DNA of 64,000 nucleotides, taken from NCBI RefSeq assembly GCF_028372415.1, contig NC_092875.1:34118817-34182816 (forward strand), read 5' to 3'. The notes under the pieces are model-generated. The model saw only the letters and a program-made list of their open reading frames with translations, ran no database searches and was not told the origin of the DNA. Made by a program: the position numbers and the translations under genes. Positions 23,801-35,800 of the stretch are shown one piece after another. The stretch comes from Notamacropus eugenii. Its lineage: Eukaryota > Chordata > Mammalia > Diprotodontia > Macropodidae. How positions within the stretch are numbered: position 1 is the stretch's first letter; each line of letters starts with the position of its first letter.

Positions 23801-26800
23801 GCTCCAAGGCCATACCTGGGGGGCCACAGAAGCACACTGTGTTTGAGAGGGTTCTACGTTCAAGGACTCTTCCTCTTCCTGTGGCCAAGCCAAGCCTGTG
23901 AAACCCATTACATTCTGTGGGGACGGATTTACAAGTGTCTCTGATCACATCCTTAGAATTTGGCAAGGTCAGGCCTATCTGACATGATCGGTCATAGAGA
24001 TGTGGCCTGCCTTTCAGATCTGTGTCTTCTAATGACTGAGCTCTACAGGGGCACGTTCTCTCCAAGGGGATGACAAGTAGCTCATCAGAGTTTTCAGCCT
24101 TGGAACTCAGCAGCCGGCAGGCCTGGCTGGTCTTCATTTCTGAGTCTGTCTGTCAGCCACTGTACTCTGTGGTTAAATCACTGGAATATGGAACAAACTT
24201 TTTTTTTAAAGATAGTTTCATATTGTTTAGACTTGCAGTATTGCAGACTAAAAAGATGGGCGTCCTGTTTCACTTCAATTGGCCAGGCTGAACAGACTTT
24301 GACCAATCACTGAGATCGGTGTGTTGGGTGCATTACTGGTGGTGTGGTGGCCCTCGTCCAGGGGCTGACTGGGCATCTGGACAGGTCAGGTTTCAAGGGT
24401 CTCCATGTGCAAATGATGAGCAAAGCCAGGCTCTGCCGTTTATTAAGAAGGGAAGGAGTCCTTCAAACTGGGGATGGGGAAACCTTTGTCCTCTAGCTCC
24501 TTGAGGTTGGCATTTGGAAGTCAATGGGAATGCATGCTGTCGATCCAAGCTGTTAAGAAGCTTCCTAGAGAAAGGCTGCAGAGCTGCTGGAGTGACTCTT
24601 AGCCCGTTGAGTTCCTAGGCCTCATATTTTGCATAGTACCCACAGGTTTTCTTCTGTCGAAAACCTGCTTATTGTGTTTGATGCTTAGACTACCCAAATT
24701 TCAAAGCACTTAACCACTACATTGACTTGGCACTTGGCACAGAAAAGATGATTAACAAATGTTTATTGACTGAATTTGTTGTTCTTTGTAACCTTTGTCA
24801 GTCACAAAATGAGATAAAATTTTCAAAGCAACAGCCCCAACAAATGATTAGTCACAGAGGTTAGCACTTTGGAAGGATGACCAGCAGTCTCTCTGAGTAG
24901 CTGGCTGCTGGGATGTAGAGGGTCTCTGCTCAGTGACCTGTGGTTCTCCTGAGGAGGCGCACAGTGGGAGCTCACCTGTGGCTCCCAGTTTGTTGGAAGG
25001 AAAAGTTGGGGGTCAGTGAGCAAGTGTTAGATAAATGGTACCCAGCATGTGACTGACCATGGGCCTTTGTAGGCAATGAGTGGTGTGCCTGCTGCCAACT
25101 CTTCTTTGTGGGGGGACAGTACCCAACAGTGAAAGAGAAGGAAGGGCAGGTCCTTCATAAACCCTTTGCAGGGGGAATGTGTGTGGTGGGGAGCAGGGGC
25201 ACCCTCATATCCCAAGGGAGTTGACTTCCAGAATCACCTCCCCTGGCAGAGCCTGCAGGAGCCATGGGCTCCAGGCTTCTCCCCTCTTAGTCATGTTTCT
25301 TTGCTTGTCATGGACTTTTTGTAAGAAAATGTTTCATTATATTTTAAAAAGAAAGACAACAAACGAAGATGTGAAGAAAATCCCAATATCTTGCTGGTTC
25401 TTCTTCTGGCCAAATGTAGGAATGACTGAAGAAATGAATGCCTTCCCCTGAGACACTGGACTGCTAGTGGAACATGTTGGGGGTGATCTGGCTTGAAGTA
25501 ACTTAAGGGATGAATTCATCCCCATTCCCTTGTTTGGGACCTGCTGAGTTCTGTGGTCAGGAGGCCCTGTCTATGAAGATGTGAATTTTTGTGGCAATGA
25601 TAATGTTTCGCTGTGTATTTATAAAGGTGATTCTCTGAAGTCAGAGATGGTTGTCTTACAGTGTTCTTCTGGCTTTGTGTCCAGAGGGCTGAAGAGATAT
25701 TCGAGGTAAGAAGAAAGTGTCCAAAGAAAAGAAACTTGCTTCCAAGATGGAAGACGGCTTGGAATAATTTGTTTTCTCTCTGTGTGCTATCTGGCTGGTT
25801 GTGGCTTGTGGTGAGGGTAGGCTAATTCATTGGCCTGAAGGTATAGGATCTCACAGATTGGAACAGTAACAACTCAGCAGGAACCACGACTTCTCTCAAA
25901 GCTAATTTATTTTGAATGTTTTCCATCAAGAAGATCCAGTTGTGTTCAGTTGCTACTTACCTATCATGGACCTAGGGAAGAAGTCAGCACCCATGGGTAA
26001 TAGCAGTCACAGAAGGTGGCGACAGGAGCCAGAAGCCACCTCTTCAGTGCGATGCCTGTGCTCCGTGGGTACCTGGATCTTCTGGCCAAAGACGGTGACT
26101 CCTGCCTGGAAATAAAGCCACAAACGAGAGCATGAGCTTAGCTGCTGACAGCTGCTAGATGAGGAATTGCAGATGGCCCTGGGGAGGGGGCCAGCTGCAG
26201 CCTTCTCTGCAGCGTGTGTGGTGTTCAGAACCTTCTTTGGAGAGGAGAGTGACGTGTGAGGGTCTTCTGTAGGCATCGCATGTTCTGGAGATTCAGAGCC
26301 ACACAGCGTGTGTGCGTGCATGTGTGCGTGTGTGTGTTCATTGCTTTCCTAGTAGCACTTTTATTTCCTTTAGTGACCATTCAGTGTGAATTCTCAAAGC
26401 GTTGCTTTGAAATGGATGTTTCAAAGCTGCCGTGGGGAAAAATGAAAAAAAAAAAACATAGGTTTTTCTGTTTCAAGGCTCTTCCTGGTGAGGAGTCTAG
26501 CAGACTCCGACCGAGACCTTCCCTCTGCAAGAGTGAGCTGCTCTGGATTCCTGCAGCTATGAGAATGGACTTGTCTGTACTTTGGAATGTGCTGTTTTAA
26601 ACAGTCAGGACCGTTAGGTTGGCATAACAGACTAGGTGTGATTCTTGAGTTGGCATCCGTGTCTCTCCTACCCTTTCTGCAGTGACCAGGGTTCATTTCA
26701 GAAGTCCACAGGGGACCCACAGCACCTCGGTGATCTAGAAATAAACACAGACAGCTCCCAGACCACCTCTTAGGGTTGTCAGCAGAGTGTGCTTGCCTGC

Positions 26801-29800
26801 AGTCTCTAGCCTGGCCTCCTGTTGGCCAAGCCGGGAGCGTGGGGTGCTCCTCTCCTTCATCTGACACTCTCTCACTCTGCTGATCCCCCTCCAGGGGGGA
26901 CATGACCCAGGCAGACATGAAGGAGATCCAGCTGTCTGCTGGAAAGACAAGTCAGCGGGCTTCAGCTGCCTCTAGTTTGGTAAGGAGTGTGGCCTCCTTC
27001 TTGCTGAGTCCTCCAATTTTTCATCCTTGTATTTAAATTGTACTAAACCCATGTATTCCTGGGGCCACCCAGAGATGAGAGTTACCTCGTGCCTTGTGGT
27101 AGTGAGTTAGTTTGGAGGTGGGGTGGGTGCATTGAGCCACTGTGGTCTCCTGACCACCTGTGGAATCACAGGCTCCCAGGGAGTCCTCTCCAGCTGTGAC
27201 CTCTTGAAGCCCTGCTGTCCCCTGCTCTCCGAGGGCCCATAGAATCCAGGCCTTTGGGAAGAATAGACATCCCCCCCCCCCCCCACATTCCCCCACCCCT
27301 CTGTAGGCAGTCAAGGAAAGAGGCGCTCTTGCTGCCCTTGGATCGTGCCAGAAGGTAACTTGAGGATTTTGAGGTAGTCCTTCTCTAAGCCCACAGGATC
27401 ACAAGTAATCTTTTTAATTTTCTTGTGTCCGTCCGTCTTTAATTTCTCCAGATACTGCAGGCAAACAGCTCAGCGAGGTGTCCCGTGGGGGTTTAAAAGC
27501 CGCATCGAATGCAGTTGAATTAGCGCCCCTGGCGCAATCCCGCGGCCTGAAATGAACCCTGCGAGGCTGTTTATCAGAGGGTATGTTGTTGACTATTGCC
27601 CTATTTTCCTATCATGCCAATTATCCAGACATAATGGAGATGGGACAGAGGAAAATGAGGGAGGCCAACAGAAAAGAAACTGGTTGAGAGTGCTCGTGGC
27701 AGTGTGGTGCGCTTTCTGGCATACGTCAGCCTTTCTGGGAGGTTTTTGGAGGCCGGTGCTTTCTTGGGTCCTGCTGACATGGTCTCCCTCCTCCATCAGA
27801 GCTCTGCTGTCCATAACTTTTCTCTGGCTGCTAGACCAGAATGTCTGTCCTTCTGTGCTCTCTCAGGCTGCCTCTCCTAGGGTCTGTGGGCCACATGGAG
27901 GCTGTGTTCTCCACATGATGTCCCTTAGGTGCTCCAGTTATTGGGTTCTAATCCTTCATGTCCTCCAGATGGACTGATTGACGGTGCTGTGAGCCTTTGT
28001 GGTTGACATTGTTCGGCGTCTCACTTCAGTCTCGGTGTTATGTGATACTGTATTTGAAATAATAATAAAATGAGAAGGAGCCAGCATGTCTTTGGGCCTT
28101 TTTTTAGGTTTGGGGACCTGGGTAGGCAGTGGCTATGCTTTTGAAACCTTACTGGAAAAGGGCTATCCCTGTCTAAGTGGTATCTGCCTTGGAGTGGCTC
28201 AGGTCAGGGGTCACTGCCTTTCTAACCTAATCTGACCTCCGGTTCAGTGGGAGTGGACCAAGGGGTAGCTTCCACACCGCCGTGTATGGCAGCTGGGTCT
28301 GAGTTGTTATCAGCAAAGGGGATGCACAGAGAAGGTTGGGAAGGATGGGGAAATGGAAGGGAGAGGAGAGCTGAAGTTCTGTTCAGTGATCGTGGCCTGT
28401 TGGGTTTATTTGGGGCTTTTTGGTTGAGTTGCTTTGCCGCAGGTGTCTGATCTGTTGAAGAGCTTTGTGCCAAGGTGATATTTTTTGTCTCCCCAGACCT
28501 CAGAATATATTATTCAAGCCTACAAATATGGTGCGTTTGAGAAGATCCCAGAGTTCATCGCTTTTAGAAACAGGCTGAACAACTCTCTGCACTTTGCCCA
28601 AGTGCGCACAGAACGGATGTTGCTGGACTTGCTGCTTGAAGCCAACATGTGAGTCTGGGGTACATGATGGAGTTGAGGGGCGGTCACGGACCAGCCCCTG
28701 TGGCCGTCATCTGCACGGTGACACCCGCCCACCGCATAGCATAGCCTGTCTCAGGGCTACTCTGGGCCTGGAGCACTACTTCCTCTTCTTTTCCCTTTTT
28801 CACAATCTGTTTTGTGAGTATTGTCTATGGATCGTCTTTGGCCCAGCCCAGAGCCCCTTATACCTTCTGTGGCATCACTGACTCTGAAGGGAAGCAGCGC
28901 AGCCTGTGCCACCCACCGCACTCGCCTCCCTTTGGGCTGAGAGGCCTCATGTTACACAGAGCCTCATCTCTTGCTGCATCTCTTGCTACTTTTTGTCCCA
29001 GTAGAAGAAAACCTTAAAATGAGCATAGGTATTGAGCCCAGGAGCAGTGTGAGGCAGTGCAAAGACAATTGGATTGGGAGTCAGAGGACCCACACTCGAA
29101 TACAACTCTGCCACTGGGTTTCCTTGGGACCATAAACAAGTTACTTCACCTTTCATAGCCTCCCTCATCTCCTCAGATCCCTCCAGCTCTGACCCTGGGA
29201 TCCTGGCATCACAACTTTTCAGATGTTTGTAAACTTGTGATCTAATGTTCTAGTTAATTCTCTCTTTTTCCTCCTGAGCCCCCACAGCCTGCGTGTTTTG
29301 TAAACATGGATGTTATGTTTCTGTCACAGATCAACGACCTTAGAGGAAAGCATCAAGTCCATGAGTCTGAGTCCAGAGGAGGACGACATCCCTTGGAAAG
29401 ACCTACGAGACAACAGAGACCTCCATGTTTTCTTCACGTGGGATCCCAAGGAGAGGTAATTCATATTTAATTGAGAATCATGCCAGCTTTCTTGTGAATG
29501 CCAAGTCTAGACAGGTGGTCCAACCTTTGTGGCCTGATGTGGTTGAGGAGCCGCTGGCAGGCTCAGAGGGTCAGTGGCTGCTCGAAAGGCCACATTCTGT
29601 TTGCTTACCCACTGCTGGTGCTTCTGTCTTAAGGGATGTTTCTGAGGAACATAAGAAACTCTCTCTGGAGGAAGAGACCCTCTGGCTGCGCATCCGTTCC
29701 CTGACTCTGAGATTGGTTAGTGGGCTTCCAGCCCTCAGCCACCCAGTAGAGCCAAAAAACTCAGACAAAACGACAGAGAATGGCGTCTCCTCAAAGATCG

Positions 29801-32800
29801 ATATCATCCGTTCACTTCTTCGGCAATTGGAAGGTGTGCTGGATGCAGGAAAGCGATTTGTTGGACGGAAGGTTCAGGTACAGTCTGAAAAGCAGAACTG
29901 GGCCCGGCGTGGGGGATGCTACCTTTGTGAGAATGGGGTTTTCTGGGACCTCAGAGCCAAAGATGAGGTGTCAGGAGACCCAGGGGAATCCTGGCTATGC
30001 CAGTTCCTAGGGGTGGCCTGAACCTTGAGCACAGCCCCCCAGCCCCTGAGATCTTGGCCTCTATGAAATGAGGGTATTGGGCTTCAGAAGAACTCATTTA
30101 ATCCATCTCTGCTGGACTGCCACCTTTTAAGTCCTTGGTGACGCTCCTCTGTGCCGTCAGCTTTCTCCAGGCTAAGCGTCCCACATTCCTCAGTGGGGTC
30201 TCATTTGGCATGAACTTGAGGCCCTTGGCCATGCTGGGTGATCTCCAGCTTCTCCGGGCCCCTGTCCTCCAGATCTGGCCGTACTCCCCTGTCCCATGGT
30301 GGGACAAGCACCTTCTACCTGGCCGCAACCTGGCATGGCATCCTCTTTTTGGCTGCTAACCCCTGCTGGCTCATGTTATGTCTGTTGTCCACTAAGGCTC
30401 TCGAGTCTTCTTTGTATGAATCGCTCTCTCAGCACGCCCTGTCTTCTGCTCGGGGATCTGATTGTTCTGAACCAAGGGTGAGATTTTACATTTACTTCAA
30501 ATTCTGTTTCATCTTACTTGATCTGGTCCAGGGTCAGGATATTTTTGAGTCCTTCCTTGGTTATCCAGTGTTGCGTGTTAACTGTCTTTTTCATCTGTGA
30601 GTCATGCAGATTTGATAAGCCATAACCTTGTGTGACTTAATTCATATCATTGAGGGGATTGTTAAACAGTGTCGTGATAGACCCTAGAACCCTAGACTGC
30701 TCCTTGGAGAAGTCTTTCTGAGGTGTCATGGAACCACTTCTAGGAGCAGTTAGATCTGCTGGGGCTGGGTCTGATCATTTCTTTAGGTCCCAGTCTGTCT
30801 CACTGTCCTCCCACTGCACCTGCATTTCTACTTCTTCATTTAATGAAAAGCTTGAGCTGTTTGGGGCCAGTGCTCAGGAAACAGTCTCTTTAGCATTTCT
30901 TTGATCCTTGTCAGAAAATTAAATACAGGATCCTGTTTGTGATTTAGACACACATGGCAGCTCTTTTTGGTGACCGCTCCCTTGTCTGCACAGGCACTAG
31001 CCTTCCCATTAGTAACACACTCAAACTTTTTCCCACTGTTGTCCCCAGTGCCCCCTCTCTTGCCTTTCTTGAAAAACTGGCCCTTTGCCCTTCTTTGATT
31101 TTGTAGGACCTCTGCGCTCATCCGCTAATGTTGTTCCCAGGTCCCTGAGGGTGGCTCGGCAGTCCTATCTGCCAGCTCTTTCAGGACGTGAGGGTGGAGT
31201 TGTTCTGGTCCTGGGGTCGAATTCCTCCAGGATACCTAGTCCTCTCTTACTGTCTCCTTAATTTTCTTGGGATCAGCTCCCCCTTAGCTTTTCAAGTCCA
31301 AAAATGGTCCTTGTCAGAACAGAAGCAAAACAGCAATTTGGTGACTCCACCAGGTTTCCTAATAGTAATCATCTTGTCCAGCCCGTACAGTTATCCTCGC
31401 CCCTCTTTTATCGTTTTCTTTTTCCAAACATGTCTGAAACTGCCCTTCACCCCAGCCCAGTCCAGCCCCAGTCAATAACCCAGCTCCTCGCTGACCCCAG
31501 ACTGTTCTGAGCTTGGCCATTCTTGATTGGATCTTTAGAGAATTGGTTAGAGGACTGCCCGGCCCCAGTACTGGCCCCCATCTTCCTTCATGTCTTTCAG
31601 AAGTTAACACAGATCTATTTCTGTCTTTGAGCATACAAAATCATACTGTATTTTTGCTTGATTTTTTTTTTAAGTGTCTAACTTGGTAGAGAATAATGTT
31701 TCCTTTTAGACTGTCCACCAAGTGTTCTGGGTCTGCTTAAACCTTGTGGTGCAGTGGAAAATGTACCACCTGGCTCTGGTGTCCAAGGACCTGTGTTCAA
31801 ATTCTGACTAATCCTGTTACTGCCTGTGTGACTTTGGGCAAGTTAGTAATTCTCCTGGGCCTCCATTTCCTCTCTGTAAAATGAGTGGGTCAGGCCTAGT
31901 GGCCTCTGAGGTCTCTTATTCCATGTGTTAAATTCTTATAAGATGCCTTCATTGATGCCAAAAACAAGCCTTGACTTGAGTCAGTAAGGCCCAGTTGAAA
32001 TCCTCCTGCCCTGATACTTATTAGCCACGTGACCCCAGATTAGGCCCCTTTGCAAAGGTGCCCCTTCCTGCTCTAAAGTGACAACAGTTAGTATCTCTGT
32101 CGAGCCTCACACAGGAGGTGTGCGCTCTCTGGGGTTGGTGCCACCGTCGGAGCTGCTGCTTTTAAGGGTTCTCAGCAGGTGGGGAAGGCCCCCACATCCT
32201 CCTGCCTCTTAAGGACACTTTACTGATCACATTAAGGTAGCCCAAGGTCGAGTCTTCTCTGAAGCTAAGATGGCTCCGCACATAGAAAGTAATGAGCTCT
32301 TTTTTCCTTTTCGCTCTCCAGTATCCTTTCCTTGGTCCCGTTCCCACGCGGATGGCTGGCTTCTTCAGCAGTGGCTGCTGTCAGTGCCAGACCAGCTCCT
32401 TTTATCTTGTCAGTGACATTTATGAACTAGATACCAATGGCCTAGGTAAGATGCCTGCATGTGTGTGTGTATGTGTGTGTGTGCACGTGTGCAAACATTC
32501 TTGTGTACATGCATGTGTGGGGGTTTGACCAGATAAATTGTGTTGTTGATTCGCAGATGGGTTGATTTTGTTTTCCCAGAAAATGAATTCAGCATTATGG
32601 GGAGAAAGCCCTCTGGTCAGCAGAGATTCTAAGCTTACATAATTAATAATGTTTCAGAAGGCAGGACCTCTGATTTCCCCCCGAATGTGGGCTTCGCCAG
32701 TGTGGATGAGGGCCGTGCCATCTTTAGTAGATGGCTGGCAGGGATAGGTCTGGCTGGAGCCCTTCATCCCTAGGTGCCCTGCCTGATCGTAGCTCACACA

Positions 32801-35800
32801 GAGCCACGGCAGGCTCTGGCACCAGCATCTGTCTGTAATGTGGTAGGGCCAACCTGATTATGGGGTGCTGCAGAGGCCTTAAAGAGCCTGAGTTTTGAAA
32901 CCCCTCCTGCTGCGTCATTTGAGGGGGACAGCAGAGGGGCATAGTACACATTTGTTTGAGGCAGATGCATAATAATGATCATTGAAGTCTGTTAAAAAAA
33001 AAAATTCCATTTCCCAGTGGCCTGTCAGCATGTTAATTTACCGTTAATTGGGTGATTTAGAAATGGAAGGAATCATCTTGTTGAGACTGTATTTGTAAGT
33101 CGGTGTTTGGAGAACTGAACATTTGTTGTGGAAAACAGACCTTCTGAGCTTCTAACCCAATAAGTTATCATCATCATCTCAGTTCAGAATTAGGAATGGC
33201 TTTGTGGAATTGTTAAACCCAGCTTCTAGCTAATTCCATTTGCCTTTTTAGCCATTTGAAAGGCTAAATTAATTAATCTCCGCCTCCTTTGGGGCGACCG
33301 TTTTGGTCAAGAAGAAATGAGGTTTTTTTGGTTTTGAACAGTAACTCTGGGAGCCAGAGGTTCGAAGGCCATGGGTGCACTGAGGGTCAGGAGGGTTTTT
33401 GAGGGGCCTCCCCAGTTTTGTGTGACTTTCACCTTGAAATGTACCTGCTAAGCTTTAATTTCTTTTTTTCCATTTCAGAGGACACAACTGAGATCCAGGA
33501 GAGAATAGGGAATAGTTTTGAATCTTTACTAGAACAATTAAGGGGTAAGTGTCTGGACACTAATGGGTTCTTCTTATGGACATTCACACACCCGTCCTGA
33601 GTGGGCACAGCTGGAATCACCGAGGCCACCCTTATTTCTGGGCACCAGAGCTGAGGGCAGGCTTCTGGCCATGCCTTCCTCTGTGATGTAGCAGGGACAC
33701 ACTGCCTTGAAGGATGCCTTCCCTTCCCAGAAGCCCTCCGGCCTTCTGTGTTATTGCCCAAAAGGAGAGTATTTGAAGATGGAAAGTGGTTACCTGAGGC
33801 GCTGGGGGTCCTGAGTCTAGCAGGACTTGAGCAGAAGAGGCGCCTTGGGCCTTGCCATCAGGAGTGGTGCCCTTTCCTCCCCAGCTGCGGCCCCTGTCAT
33901 TTCACCTTGTCCTTGGTCTGGGTGTGTGGGCTTGGGGGTTGCTCTTGTGATGGTGGGGAGATCTTAAAGAAGGAGGAGGTGCCTCAAGGTGCTCAGGAAG
34001 TGGGCAGCTGGCTCTCCCAGGGGCTCTGGCCGTCACTCAGCCCCCCGACATCTTGGCAGGAGATCTTAAAGAAGGAGGAGGTGCCTCAAGGTGCTCAGGA
34101 AGTGAGCAGCTGGCTCTCCCAGGGCTCCCTGGGGCTCTGACCGTCACTCAGCCACCCAACGTCTTGGCAGGAGTGCAAGGAGAGACAAACCAGGGACTTT
34201 TCTTTTTTTCTTGCAGAAGCATTCAGTCAGTGTAAAGGGGACATCTTAGAAGTAGAAGACAGGAGCCTGAAGACTCATCCCAGCATCTTAGAAAATCTAG
34301 TCTTCTTTGTGGAGGTGAGCGCTCCAAGCTCCCCTGCCTGCCTCCTATTTGTTCATCCTGTTGTTCACAGTGAGCTTTGATTTTCCCTTTTGTCCAACAG
34401 ACATTGCTTAAACCCCCCGTGGAAGGAGGTGCCAGGCTGTGGGCCCCTCAGCATGGTGCCCTTCTGGACCAAAATGCCCTGCCCCATGAAGTCAGGTGGG
34501 CCTAGTACAGCAGGGAGGCACCCCCTGGTGTGAGGGCACTGGGGGACCCTGAGCAAGTCTCTTAGCCTCGGCCCGCCTCCCAGGATCCTTGCAGGATAAT
34601 CAGTGGAAAACCGTGGGCCCCTCTTATGGAACCATGTAAATGAGAGCTCTTCCTGCTGCTGCTCTTTGCCCCTTAGCCACCCCTGGAAGGAGAGAGAGGA
34701 AAGTGAGTGAATCACTGTCGTCAGCCTGGGGATTCCAGGATGTCTCTCACAAGGCTCAGTTTTGAGTCGGAGGACCTGAATTCAAATCCCAGAGATGCTA
34801 TGAACTAGTCCAAGTCAACCAACACTTAGTAAGCAAGCACCTACTGTGTGCCAGCCACTGGGCTAAGTTCTGGAAATACAGAGAAAGGCAAAAACAGTCC
34901 TTTCCTCGAAGAGCTCCTAGTCTAATGGCACACAATGTGCAGACAACTGTGATCAGTACCGTGTGCTCCCTAAGGGTCCCCTTGTATGGAATGAGGGGTG
35001 GCCCTTGAAGATCCCGAGTCCCTTCTTGGCTCTGAGTCAGGTCATCCCAAGATTGCCTCTCTCCCCCCCACCCCATCCCTCTCCCTACCCTGTTAAATAG
35101 TTTGACTAATACATGTTTTCTCTCCTTCCTTTCAGACCGTCTCCATTGTCCTGTGGGTGACTAGTTACTGTGACAGTGTCTTGCAGCCGTATAAATTAAA
35201 TTTACAGAAAAGGAAAAAGAAGAAAAAAGAAACCAACCCCCTCATGGTAATAACACCAGATGGGGAGGGTTGGGATCCCTTTCCCTTCCCCCACAGAGGA
35301 GAGCCATTCCCCAGGGGCGCCTCACACACCCTTCTGTACCAGGCCATTCGAGGCAACAAGCCTTTGTGCATGGCACCAGGACCCTCTCATCTATCTTTTT
35401 CTCTCCCTAGACTATTTTCCCCTCCCTCCCCTCCCACACACACTGCAGCCCCAGGGGGTCTCTTATATGGGCCATCCCATCTTCCACCTTTGCCCCTTTG
35501 TCCAGACTGTCTTCTGCACCCTGAGCATTCTTTCCCTTGGGATCCCCAATTTTTCTCGAGGGTTGGCTCAAGGGCCACTTCTTGTGGGAGACTTTTCTTC
35601 ATTTTCCCACACCTGCTGTTTATCTGCGGTGTTCTCAGATACTTTTGTGTTTGTCTGCATCCCTGTATCAGATTTCCTGGACCAATTGGAAACTCTGAGG
35701 ACTCTTTTGTGTTTCTCTGTCCCCAGGGCCATGCACAAAATCCAGGCCTGATAAAAGCTTGCTGTGTCAAATGGCCTGGTGCAGGAGGGTGTGTGGGCTA

